A program made the position numbers and the translations under genes. A model generated the notes under the pieces. That model ran no database searches. It saw nothing but the letters and a program-made list of their open reading frames with translations, and was not told where the DNA came from. This document shows positions 9,559-19,048 of a stretch of 23,278 nt of DNA, piece by piece. Every line of letters begins with the position of its first letter. Position 1 is the stretch's first letter. Source of the stretch: Rhizophagus sp. LPA8_4_AMF (lineage: Eukaryota; Glomeromycota; Glomeromycetes; Glomerales; Glomeraceae); the NCBI GenBank assembly GCA_021464525.1, contig JADRCO010001037.1:1-23278 (forward strand). The letters are read 5' to 3'.

Positions 9559-9993
9559 CTCAAATACCATAGAATTCTATTCTGATGGTTCTTTACACAG
9601 AAATACAATCAACAATGTAACTATGGGTTATGGTTGGTTCGTCTCCTCCCCTACTGATATTGGTATTTTACATAGTATCGAACATTGGGTTAGTTCTACG
9701 CGGGCGGAATGTTTCGCTATATTTACTTCATTACTTATTTGTCCAAAAAACAGTACCGTCAATATTTATACGGACTCACAAAGTACTATACCCACTTTTA
9801 ACTCCTTATTTGACCACAAAATGACTGATTGTAGATTACAAAAATGCAACAACGTCTTGGTATCAAATTTATCATTCAAAAACTTCAATTAAACATATCT
9901 CTTTAAAAGTCAAATCTCATACTGGGGACCACAACAACGATCACGCTGACGACTTAGCTAAACAGTCGTCTAGTAAATTTCAAGACATCAATT
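9543..9993 (+). pseudogene. RNase H domain of the LINE remnant
   Basis: All four acidic residues of an RNase H1-type active site can be seen. They are FYSDGSL (Asp at 9584-9586), STRAECFAI (Glu at 9707-9709), IYTDSQS (Asp at 9773-9775) and, after a frameshift near 9840, DHADDLAK (Asp at 9948-9950). The enzyme would remove the RNA strand of the RNA-DNA hybrid during retrotransposition. The domain is complete in content but split by one frame change, and it ends at a stop at 9991-9993. Confidence 0.75.
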
Positions 9994-10005
9994 AACCGTT
10001 TATGT

Positions 10006-10488
10006 TTGGGCAACCAGCTGTGCACTATTGAATTCAACAAGACTTTTACCATCGACAGAAATATTCGTAAAACATTAAAACGGCCACTTCAGTACCGTAC
10101 ATTCGAATACCATTTATCACACAAAACACTGGGAATTATCAAATCACTTACGCTAGATGATTTAATTAACTGGGAATTCACCCAAACATGGATGCATTAC
10201 AACCCTTTCGATCGTCCTACGTGCCTTAAACTTAGTAAACTTACAAGTTGGCGCTTGAAAACTTTATCTAATTCGTTACCGACTTTGGACATTCTTAACA
10301 GAAACTTCCCGAACTTATTAAAAGGTTTAAACAAATGTTTTATGTGCAACTCCGAATTAGAATTTAACGAACACCTATGGAAATGTGACAAAGTTTTAGA
10401 TCTTTTGATCCCTATTTTCGACAAACATAAGATTTTATTACAATCTTTACTAGCTGATAATGCAGATACTATGCTTTGTCAACAATAA
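10006..10488 (+). pseudogene. LINE C-terminal segment with zinc-binding motif
   Basis: A 160-codon frame contains RLKTLSNSLPTLDILNR and then Cys-x2-Cys-x8-His-x3-Cys (Cys codons at 10336 and 10345, His at 10372, Cys at 10384; EHLWKC at its end). This is the zinc motif that follows RT/RNase H in many fungal LINE-like elements. It corresponds to WEHVWVC in the minus-strand remnant at 1155-2340. Out of frame with the RNase H segment. Confidence 0.65.
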
Positions 10489-11245
10489 CACACTAAACAG
10501 TTCCCATTTTTTCTTGGACTAAAGATAATTCAACATTATTCATAACAACAAACCACTCACTACTCTGTTACTCAATCTAGTACCTAACGATTTAATACGT
10601 CCTTTTCAGGCCGTTATTCGTTCAAAAAAGTTGATCAAAAAATTAGTTTGTAACTTTCTATACAATTTACATCTAGACATATATAATGATATTTGAAAAG
10701 CACGATGTGACAGTTTCAAGATATGGAAACGTGACAACAATATTACAAAACTATCTTTCAAAAATTTTCGCAGAAACCATCGTCAACAACAGACTTCATC
10801 TTCGTCCTCATCACGTGCTCGATGATTATATAATCGCAATTCTCGAATTTTATCTTATAATCCGATGAACGACTTTCGTCGTAATATTGATATTACTTCT
10901 AAGTGGATTTATTTTACTAGTTCTAATTTTTTACATAATGCTCCTTGGTTACAAAGTTTTAATTTTTCTTTAGTTAATAATTTTCTTTTATAAATTTTTC
11001 TTTACTTTCTTCTTCTCCTTATTTTTATTTTAATCTTTAATTCCTCATCGATACTAATACTACTGCAGCAACAATATTACTGTCAGTTAGTTCGTTTCTA
11101 TCGAAGAGTGTATCTCATTTTGGGATATGCATTTCTAGTCAGATATTGTCATACTTTCTATTATGTATTTTATACCGCTATTATTGAGTTACTGTATTTG
11201 GCAGAGTGCTCACTCTTTTAAAATAAAAATAAAAATAATTAAGAA
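10489..11245 (+). other. LINE tail and 3' end
   Basis: Broken frames continue the polyprotein: FKIWKRDNNITKLS near 10710 and a Ser/Arg-rich stretch near 10790-10840. These are followed by NPMNDFRRNIDITSKWIYFT (10860-10915) and SFNFSLVNNF (10955-10990). The rest is AT-rich, probably the untranslated 3' end, closing with A-rich repeats of AAAAAT. Confidence 0.5.
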
Positions 11246-12000
11246 GAAATATAATTGGACGGAAGTTGAAAAATCTTAAAAAAATTTGGTAGAGTTAAAT
11301 TTTTCGAGATTAAAAGACTACATAAATACCAATTAGTAAGAGCTGAAATCTTCCTGAACCATGATTTTGGATTGCAACCATTATCTGGCGGTTACACATA
11401 AAAACGATGAATGGAGGCAAGGTATCGAATAAGGAGAAAGAGATAGAAATTCAACCAACTTCGTTAGATAAAGGTCCAGGAACAACTAACGAAGTCAAAA
11501 TACCTTGTGTGACAAAGGTAGTCGAAATAGTGGATTGGTATCGTAACGGAAATTTGATTGCATAAGCAGCAAGTTTACATCACGGACAAACCCGGAACCA
11601 AAAACGAATAATTTAGAACCAGAGAAGTCGTGGAAATAATTAGAGATGGCCGGTCAACCAATAAATCTATAGACCGAACCATAAGGGTGAAGGCATCGAC
11701 GTCTAGCTCAAGAGAGTGCGAATCAAAAGAATCCACCTGGACGGCATGATATGGATTATGTGGAAGAATATAATGAAATTAACGAGCATTGTGCGGAGAA
11801 TCTTCAAAAGGAAACTAAAACCGCCAAAAAAGCGTGGTAATTTCAATACTTATAGAGGAAGAAAGACATTCCAATTCACCAATTGAATAATAATTGGAAT
11901 TATAGGAGAAACTAGACGTTCAGAATAAAAAGGAGATATTGGTGATTCTTGTTGTATAGGTTTATCAATTCAAATTTTTATTTATAAGTATTGTTAGATT
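11246..12000 (+). other. Decayed coding-like stretch, unidentified
   Basis: This GC-richer pocket reads as charged peptide in alternating frames. A 52-codon ATG frame (11407-11565) contains CVTKVVEIVDWYRNG. A second frame (about 11567-11755) contains REVVEIIRDGRSTNKS and KASTSSSRE. A third (about 11750-11835) contains MDYVEEYNEINEH. Stops break each. It looks like a single decayed ORF, perhaps from a transposon. No family was recognised. Confidence 0.3.
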
Positions 12001-12282
12001 TTTTACATGGTGAACGAGTAAACGATATACGGACAAGTGGAGAATTTTTGGATGGAATCCCGAGAATGGATTAATTTAACGAACCTACTAGTATTGTGTT
12101 TTCTTTCAATATATTATTTAAATGCTGTTTTATTTTAGTATAGTTGATAGATTACATAATTTAGATTTCGAATAGACTGTTAAGTCTAGGTATTTTTTAC
12201 AATTAAATAATCTGAAATGATTCAAATAATTAATAAAATTCGCTATTAACCAAAAAAAAAAGAGTTAATAATTATTATAATT
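12001..12282. other. AT-rich stretch, nothing recognised
   Basis: The sequence is AT-rich, with one slightly GC-richer pocket near 12010-12070 and no sustained frame. If the SANT-like remnant downstream is real, its N-terminal exon should lie here, but I could not see it. Confidence 0.35.
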
Positions 12283-12287
12283 TTGCA

Positions 12288-12838
12288 CCTACTCCTATTC
12301 AATGTCACAATAAATGGAATGCTCATACATAAACGTGGTAAATATCTTGTTATTTAATTTTTATTTTTATTTGTACTATTAGTAAATATATGAATTAATT
12401 TAATAAATATAGGATTCGAAAACTTAAAGAAGAACAATGGATGGTTTATGAGTTTTAACATTAGTTTTTTAAAGCAAATTCATATAAAACCAATTTTATC
12501 TGCTATAGGTAATCCACGAGCGTATACCAAATAATTATGATATTCGGTTTTATGAAGAATTATCAAATGAGTTCTGGACTCACACAAGTAGTAATTGAAT
12601 GTTACGTTTTTAATTATAATGCTTGTATCCATTGCTAGAATGTAAAATATATTTACATTTTTTTTTATTTTAGACCAATATCGACGTGCCTATCTACAAC
12701 TACGTATAGATAGGCGCACATATGCGCATCGTGAGCGCAGGAGAAAAAGTATTTACTCGTATAGAATGTCAATAATATTTCTGATAAAAGAATTCTGGTT
12801 TCACCTCTTCCAATTTCTATTTATCTTAAGAAGTAGTA
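12288..12838 (+). pseudogene. Decayed Myb/SANT-like gene fragment
   Basis: Four short pieces separated by intron-like sequence read in order. The first is PTPIQCHNKWNAHT, ending at a GTAAAT donor near 12338, with a stop three codons earlier. Next, after an AG at 12412, comes IRKLKEEQWMVYEF. After an AG at 12508 comes VIHERIPNNYDIRFYEELSNEFW (stop at 12596). After an AG at 12673 comes QYRRAYLQLRIDRRTYAHRERRRK. The order IQCxNKWNA, then a Lys-rich helix, then RFYEELSxEFW, then a basic QYRxAYxxLRxDRR tail resembles Myb/SANT-like DNA-binding proteins common in Glomeromycotina. The N-terminal SANT helices are not visible, and stops make this a relic. Confidence 0.4.
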
Positions 12839-12920
12839 TCCAATGATTGTACCTAGCAACAAAAGGGGAAATCCCATACAACGTATACAATTAAAAAAAA
12901 AATTTTTTTTTTACTTATAA

Positions 12921-13030
12921 GGGTTCCGTCAACAAAATGCTAACTGATTTATCCGATGGATGATAAATAACCAAATTTCAAAATGGATGAACGGTTGACG
13001 GATTGGAACACTAATGGTGTAATGGATTTA
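12921..13030. repeat. Degenerate-word repeat with inverted ends
   Basis: TCCGTCAAC (12925-12933) and GTTGACGGA (12994-13002) form a perfect 9-bp inverted pair. Between and after them the words GGATGA, CCGATGG, GGATGAACGG and GGATT recur. The style matches subterminal repeats of non-autonomous transposons. Confidence 0.45.
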
Positions 13031-13204
13031 CAAAGCTCTTTCATTTGTGTATTTTTATTTTATTATTATTTTATTTATTATCCCCTGTGAAAAATTTTAT
13101 CTGTTATTTCTGTAAAAACATCGCAAAAATGAGCCTTTCCCGAATCCATTCACGGAAATCGATAAATTCCGCGATATAAAGTTATTAAATAAATTAGGCT
13201 TTTA

Positions 13205-13305
13205 ACTAGCGGACCGATCCAGTCTCAGCCAAAGACTGGTTCTTTAGGACCAGACCAAACTGGACCGATCAAACTCTACCTTCAACTAGCACGAACCTTT
13301 CACTT
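13205..13305. repeat. GGACCGATC degenerate-word repeat
   Basis: CGGACCGATCC and TGGACCGATCA occur about 65 bp apart. Between them are CAGTCTCAGCCAAAGACTGG, itself a hairpin, and AGGACCAGACC. ACTAGC occurs both before and after the block. It may be the opposite end of the element at 12921-13030. Confidence 0.45.
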
Positions 13306-14395
13306 TTTATTTTTGCAAAATTTGAAAAAGTGAATTCTATGTTACCATATAATATATTATTTTATTTTTTAAGAAAATATATATATACTGTATATAAAAG
13401 TCAAAATTATTTTTTGATAATTTATAATGAACCCTTGTCTAATAGTGATGAAAAGAACAGTAATACGTTCATTGCAAAAAAGTTGATCTGTGCTTTCATA
13501 TTCCATATTTTTTTCATAAAGATAGCATGCAATAATAAAATCAAATCATAAAATTTTATCAACAATATAACAGATTTATAAATATAACGTAAATATTCAA
13601 TTTATCCAGAGCTAACTTTTTGAACAAACTATACTACTTTTATAAGCAACATGTCAACTATTTGAAGAGATTAATTCATGCAATTCATGATTATAATAAT
13701 TTCTGCAACGAAATGTTCTTGCTTATAACTGAATTAAACAGTAAGCGATTATGATCAAATCAAAGTTAAGAAGCAGGAAAGATTTGTGAAAATTAGAACC
13801 AGGAATACTTATCCACATTATATTGCACATCATGTTCAAAATTATCAAAATTATCTAAAAAGTACAATTTTCAAATTAGACATCTGGAAATAAAGAAATG
13901 ACATAACTGTGATTAATGAAAAGAATACGTGTACTTATTAAAGAGTTGAAGAGAGAAGCAATACAATATAAGCTAGTGCATTGATCAGAGAATTAAAAGA
14001 TTGTTTAAAACCTTTGTGGTATAGATCTATAACCGGCTTAAATTTCTGACATGACTTCATAAATTTGCCAATTCCTCATTAGTCACTACATTTCTTAACC
14101 AAGTATTCCAGACTGATGTGAGAATCTTATTTGTCCATTATTTGTTACATGGTTAATTTTTGCAATTCCGGCCAAATAATCGTGTAGAAATTGTTGATGC
14201 TACCCTTTTATGGAATTTTTTAGTTACTATAAAAATCCAAATTTGGTAATTTCATGATTAATTCCTAATCTATAATCAAAGAATAACTACACTTTATTCT
14301 TGACAAAATGACATGCTTAGTTCAAATGGTATTGGGTGAATAATGGAAAATAAAATAGTACTAGTGTATGTAGTGTATGATAAAAAGGGCAATGG
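13306..14395. other. Intergenic AT-rich region
   Basis: I see no supportable gene. A 73-codon frame at 13330-13551 is hydrophobic and Ile/Phe/Asn-rich, as expected from AT-rich DNA read by chance. The rest has scattered short frames only. Confidence 0.45.
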
Positions 14396-14399
14396 CTTA

Positions 14400-14504
14400 T
14401 GCATCCACCCCATTTGGGTGATCATCAAAGGTTATAACCTATGCACCTGTGACATAAATCGTAAGGTTATAACCTTTGATGATCACCCGAATGGGGTGCA
14501 TGCA
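14400..14504. repeat. 105-bp hairpin element (MITE-like)
   Basis: Two 41-nt arms (14400-14440 and 14464-14504) are inverted repeats with 39 of 41 positions complementary, around a 23-nt loop. Each arm contains CCCCAT, GGGTGATCATCAAAGG and the palindrome GGTTATAACC. The arms are much more GC-rich than their surroundings. An open frame of 62 codons (14343-14531) runs through it but is explained by the repeat. It is either a very short MITE or a folded-RNA locus. It lies about 500 bp upstream of the membrane-protein gene. Confidence 0.85.
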
Positions 14505-15000
14505 TCTACAATGAGAGTAAATTGGAAATGATGAACCATGGGCTGACTTGTACACCATTGTCTTTTTGAAAAATGATATTCATTTCAAAATGATGATGTC
14601 ATTTTGTCATTTACTAAATTTAAAAATTAAATCAGACCAAAATTAGAAAATTGGCTGGTGTAAATAAAAATTACTAGGTAATAAAATCTCAGCCAGCATT
14701 AGGACCACATGACTCAAATGGATTGATATATATAAAAAAATACTAACTAAATCTATATAAATAATAACCGCTCTTCAAAAATAAAATAAATAAAATAAAT
14801 AAATCTATTAATAAAAAAATTCAAAAAAAAATTGCGTCACTGCTCGTTATTGATGATCATCCAAAACTGAGCCTACGAGGTGTAACATCTGCCAACATAA
14901 ATTCTCCACAAATTCGCTATTAATAATATTTTTTTTTTTTCTATATTATCAAAAAAGACAAAGATTTCATGGTTCCACACTTCCACTTTTTAAATCCATC
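14505..15000 (+). promoter_or_regulatory. Upstream region of the membrane-protein gene
   Basis: The region is AT-rich, with a TATATATAAAAAAA word near 14727 and a simple AAATAAAATAAATAAA repeat near 14779-14805. A T12 run lies at 14929-14940, about 60 bp before the start codon. A TATA element plus poly(dT) tract would be usual fungal promoter parts, but the TATA word lies rather far upstream. No RNA gene was seen. Confidence 0.3.
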
Positions 15001-16038
15001 ATGATTAAACACCATACTAATAATATTTCAAACTTTTTGAACTTTATCATTTGTAATATTGTGTTTTTTTCACTCATCCCATTTGCTTCAGCAATAAATG
15101 AATCAATTGTTAACGAAAAATATGATTCAGGACGAGATTTATATGATTCAATTCTAAATACAATATTTCCAGTATTTTTTGTGATTTTGCTTCATGTTTC
15201 AGGAAAACCCGGGTCCATCAAAAATGTAGTATTACCATTACTAGATGATGCGTTACATAATGTGATCACTTGGGTGATTCCACTAATAATTTCATTTGTT
15301 TATGGTAACAGAATGATGGCCATAAATATGTATTCAATCTTAAACATGGGTTTACATGTAATTTGCGCAGTAGTGGCAATAATTTTTTGGAAAAGAGTAG
15401 GTGATTGTGGAAGATATAATATTTTTTCTGCTATCACTTTATTCTTAGTATTTTTCTCAGCTATAGTTACTCCAGTATTCTGGATAGTTGTCATCCTTAA
15501 TCGTAAACATTCGATTAGTATTCCTTTAATAATACTATTTATTACATTATTCGGATTATGCTTAGCTTCTTTTATATTAGTTATAATCGTGAATGTATTG
15601 TCTCATTATTTCCAATGGGTAAATGAAAAAATGAATGTGGATAAAATAGTTTGTGCATTATGTATTATATGTTTTTATGTTCCAAATATTCTTCAAACAT
15701 TAGTGATTTTATTAAGATGGCCGGTTAATTATTACTTTGTCAAAGCATGCGTGTTTATATTGGTTATAACCTTAACAAGAAATATGTCCTACTTTATTGA
15801 TAAGGTACCTGAAAACTTTCTGGCTACATCAACAAGTGTGACTCAATGTTCAATCAAGGCTTTTACAAAGAATGACATGCATGAAATATTTAAGAAGACG
15901 CAAATATCAGCAGAAGAAATGCACCAAATGCAGGAAACGATGCAAACAAAAATTGATGAAATGCAGACAAAAATGAACGAAATGAAAACATCAATGGATA
16001 AAATAAAAAAAGATCAACCAAAAGATGAAAGTGTGTGA
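15001..16038 (+). CDS. Multi-pass membrane protein with Met-heptad coiled coil
   Basis: A single uninterrupted frame gives 345 residues, far longer than chance here, and starts at the first ATG. Residues 1-31 look like a signal peptide (hydrophobic core 11-29, cleavage after FASA). Membrane segments are likely at about 50-67, 87-102, 107-130, 141-166, 172-200, 216-238 and 243-260. They are followed by a soluble tail. Residues 303-336 have Met or Ile at 307, 310, 314, 318, 321, 325, 328, 332 and 335, that is 3-4 heptad spacing, with Glu, Lys and Gln between. This should form a dimeric or trimeric coiled coil. The final residues are Lys/Asp-rich. I do not recognise the family; with about seven segments it could be a receptor-like or channel-like protein, but no motif shows that. 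No introns are needed. A poly(A) signal follows about 100 bp downstream. Confidence 0.85.
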   Translation: MIKHHTNNISNFLNFIICNIVFFSLIPFASAINESIVNEKYDSGRDLYDSILNTIFPVFFVILLHVSGKPGSIKNVVLPLLDDALHNVITWVIPLIISFVYGNRMMAINMYSILNMGLHVICAVVAIIFWKRVGDCGRYNIFSAITLFLVFFSAIVTPVFWIVVILNRKHSISIPLIILFITLFGLCLASFILVIIVNVLSHYFQWVNEKMNVDKIVCALCIICFYVPNILQTLVILLRWPVNYYFVKACVFILVITLTRNMSYFIDKVPENFLATSTSVTQCSIKAFTKNDMHEIFKKTQISAEEMHQMQETMQTKIDEMQTKMNEMKTSMDKIKKDQPKDESV

Positions 16039-16133
16039 AAAAGCAATATTTCGTTCCGAAGTTTTTTATATTTCGTTATATGGATAGTATTAATAATAAT
16101 ACTAACTAATAATTCAAATCCAATTTATAAGTA

Positions 16134-16139
16134 AATAAA
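16134..16139 (+). terminator. Poly(A) signal AATAAA for the membrane-protein gene
   Basis: A canonical AATAAA lies 96 bp after the stop codon, within AT-rich sequence. This is a suitable distance for a fungal 3' end. Such words are frequent in AT-rich DNA, so the call rests on position. Confidence 0.4.
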
Positions 16140-17150
16140 ACTATATGTTAAAAAATTCTTTTGAATAAAATAGTACAATTGATATTCACAAACAGCCAAG
16201 GCACTCTAGATAATTAACATTTTATATTCAGTTTGGACTTACTATTTTCTGTAGTTAGAATTTACCCTTTCTCAGTTTTCGAGCTTTATTTGAACAAAAA
16301 AAAAATAATTTTTGTTTATATAAATAACGGAAATGTTTACATAGAGTTTATCAGAGATAATTTAAAGTTAGACTATCCTAATGTATATTTCAAGTATAAT
16401 TATTTAGGTTTCTATTAAATAAAGTGGGCGTTAACAATTCATGTAGTCCTAACGACTGAGCATAAAAACGGTATTAAAAAGTTTATTAAAGGAACATGTA
16501 TGATATAAAATTATGTGAATAAATTATAATTAAAATAAATTATATATTACGTATGAAACACACAACCATTTTATGCGCTGGTTACAGAAAATTTTCATTT
16601 CATTTCTGTTCTATTCCTATGTTAATATATATTAATGATACACGAAAGAAGAAAAATATCTGCTAAAACTTTTTAACGTAAATAGTTATGATTCTATATC
16701 CTATATTCCTATTTATTATATATCAGTAGAAATAGTAGCTTATTTCAATAGATTGTTAGTTTATTCTTACGTATATGTTTACTATGCGTTAAATATCAAC
16801 TTTGTCATACGATAAAATATGAAGATTTTATTTATTTATTTTTATGATATCGTGATACAAAATAAAATGATATTGTAAAACAAATTTTTATTCTTTAACA
16901 ACTTCTATAGGACTAGTCTTGTTCAATGGTTCTCCAAATTACATATTGATTAAACTTGTAGAATTTTCTCTACCCATTTCTTTAATTCGTCACTATTAGT
17001 CCTTCATTAAGTTTGCTATAATTTTGTTCAATATTTTTCCTTTCTTATATGACGCAAGATTACTTTTTCTTTAAAGTACATATGAATTATAAAATCTCCA
17101 ATATCAAAATTATATTTAAGGTGAAGAACTAAAAAAACAAGTGCATTCAT
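16140..17150. other. Intergenic AT-rich region
   Basis: There is one 61-codon frame (16233-16418), Tyr/Asn/Ile-rich with no motif, and nothing else. No repeats or RNA genes were seen. Confidence 0.4.
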
Positions 17151-17153
17151 TCA

Positions 17154-17297
17154 ATGCAAAATGTATATGATATAAAAAATAACTTTTCTTTCAAAAAGTT
17201 GAGAGAAAAGTTTGAAGGATTGAGACCCGAATTTAAGATTATTGGATACAAATATCAAAAACAAAAGATATTTCAAGTGCTTCTTGTAAATGGGTAA
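17154..17297 (+). CDS. Possible small ORF or exon fragment, 47 aa
   Basis: A short ATG frame encodes a basic peptide with FSFKKLREKFEGLRPEFK followed by IIGYKYQKQK. It has more varied codons than the surrounding DNA. It may be a relic exon or a small protein; no family was recognised. The 3' neighbour has no obvious continuation. Confidence 0.2.
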   Translation: MQNVYDIKNNFSFKKLREKFEGLRPEFKIIGYKYQKQKIFQVLLVNG

Positions 17298-17299
17298 AT

Positions 17300-18050
17300 G
17301 AATTTAATAGGTATTAATGTATTATATTATAAAGATTATAAATTATTCTGATATGATTGATTATCTTCATCATATTACTGCTCAGTCATATTTATTAGTG
17401 TAGGCTTTAATCATTTGTCTATAAGATATTTTTTGTCCAATAGTGATATTTTTTAACATTACTTGTCAGTTGACAATACAAGTCCTCAAACCATCCATCT
17501 ACTAAAATACAAGTGGTGTTAAAAGTGGTGTTTAGTGGTTTCTTGGTACCTATTCACTTACTGAAGTACAATACTCAGTTTCTAGGTAACCATGTAAGAT
17601 GTTTTTTGGCTTCCCCAGTTTCTCAGTAACTGTTCGCCTAAGAAATGTAAAAAAATGAGAACAAGCCTGACAGAATAAAAAAAACCAAGAGAAAAAAAAT
17701 AATTAAATGGTTGTGCTACAAACTTTAATATGTGCCACAGCCAGTGAGTTCTTAGTTCTTTCAATATGTTAAAATCATTTCTTTCCAATTACCGAATTTA
17801 TTTGATCATTATCAAAGATAACGTTTTAAAAGCAAGTTATTTTATTAAACAATCTTTATAAATAAATTATGCCATATGATTGTCTTGACAAAATATACTT
17901 ATATCAACTGGCAATGTACAAATCAAAGTATTTAAGATCAAACAATTCTTCATTATCAATTTCGTTTACTTTGTAGACAAATTTTTCCTGAACCTTTATA
18001 TAAATGAATTTTTACTTTTATCTTAATTAATAAATATAAAATGAATGACT
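17300..18050. other. Intergenic AT-rich region with short word repeats
   Basis: Near 17511-17535 the word AAGTGGTGTT occurs twice, and CAGTTTCTAGGTAAC (17577) is echoed by CAGTTTCTCAGTAAC (17619). These may be the degenerate end of a small transposon. A 68-codon minus-strand frame (17582-17788) is hydrophobic, without motifs, and overlaps these repeats. No gene is supported. Confidence 0.35.
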
Positions 18051-18054
18051 GCGC

Positions 18055-18600
18055 CAGCAGCTAAGTGCTGAAGAAACAACTGAAGTGTCATTGCATGATG
18101 GCAATGGGCGGGCCAGTGCAAAGACATGAGCCGGCTAGCCAAAACCATCTTTTCCAATGATACGTGTGTCATCACACAACTGTCCAATGATAGACATCCA
18201 AGTATACTCTTGAACATCGAAATTGACATAAGGTCAAATCGAACCATGACAATTATATTCCTCACAGATTAAATCAGGTCGTTACATGGTGGCAATGGAT
18301 GGGCCAGTGCAAAGATATGAGCCAGTTACCAAATCCATCTTTGTCAATGAAGCATTAAAGTGCCAACATCGCTATGTAACCATACAACAATGTTCGTCAT
18401 CCTTGATACACCAAACTGGAGCATTGATAGATTTATTTAAAAATATTATATTGTAAATTAAAAAAATCTCTAAAGTATATAACTACACCCAGCTAGATGC
18501 TGAGGAAACAACTGAAGTGTTGTTGCATGGTGGCAATGAAGCGGGCCAGTGCAAAGATGTGAGCCAGTTACCATAACCATCTTTGTCAACAAAACACTAA
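18055..18600. repeat. Three direct copies of a ~110-bp GC-richer repeat
   Basis: Copy 1 lies at about 18055-18160, copy 2 (truncated at its left end) at about 18276-18352 and copy 3 at about 18488-18594. Shared words are GCTGAAGAAACAACTGAAGTG (copies 1 and 3), GGCAATG, GGGCCAGTGCAAAGA, TGAGCC and CCATCTTT (all copies). The word GGCCAGTGCA starts at 18111, 18302 and 18544. The spacers also show weak similarity, so the true unit may be near 200 bp. An 80-codon minus-strand frame (18023-18265) covers only copy 1 and is not kept in the others. It could be a decayed satellite, a noncoding RNA array or transposon tails. Confidence 0.75.
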
Positions 18601-19048
18601 ACGTCACATGTAACAATTTACGCCAGACTGAAATGATATCTGTGAATGCGTTATTGAAGAGTTTGTTTAAGATATAATTAATTTACTTTATACCTTCTAA
18701 AAATGATCATTAAATAAGTTATATAAGTTACTTAAGTCACTGTGACGTTTATTTCATGCAAAGACACATTGTAAAAGACGCGCTGTGAGATATTGACACT
18801 ATCAATATCAATAATAGTAATCATTAAAATGACAAAAGTATAAAAAATTATAATAAATAATTTGTTTTGACATAATACTATGATAATATGATTATTAAAT
18901 TTTTATATAAAATATTTGCGTAAAAAGTAATCTGTTTTTTTTTAAAAAAAATTTCACTCTATCAAAGAATAAATATTATAAATACAATTCATCCAAAAAT
19001 TTCTCGTGTTATTTTTTTATTAGATTACTTTTATTCTTATCGATAATA
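18601..19048. other. AT-rich upstream region of the decayed gene
   Basis: Nothing gene-like is visible. It holds short T and A runs near 18936-18950 and scattered TATAAA words. It would include the promoter of the following pseudogene. Confidence 0.35.

Larger units (their letters stand above)
8101..11245 (+). mobile_element. Non-LTR (LINE-type) retrotransposon remnant, 5'-truncated
   Basis: The segments occur in the order expected for the distal part of a LINE polyprotein: the C-terminal part of reverse transcriptase (8134-9030), a linker, RNase H (9543-9993), a CCHC-type zinc motif (10006-10488), a Ser/Arg-rich tail and an A-rich 3' end (AAAATAAAAATAAAAATAAT at 11220-11239). The catalytic RT core with YxDD and the endonuclease are missing upstream. 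Frameshifts near 8340, 8945, 9540, 9840 and 10000, plus stops, show it is dead. It differs in sequence from the minus-strand remnant at 1155-2340, so two LINE families are present. No target-site duplication was found. Confidence 0.8.

Noticed and set aside
14343-14531. 62-codon plus-strand frame
   Set aside because: It spans both arms and the loop of the hairpin element, so its openness follows from the repeat.
15300-15494. Minus-strand 64-codon frame
   Set aside because: It lies antisense within the intact 345-codon membrane-protein gene.
15760-15772. GGTTATAACCTT in the membrane-protein gene, also found in the hairpin arms
   Set aside because: It encodes an ordinary hydrophobic stretch in frame and lacks the flanking arm sequence, so chance similarity is enough.
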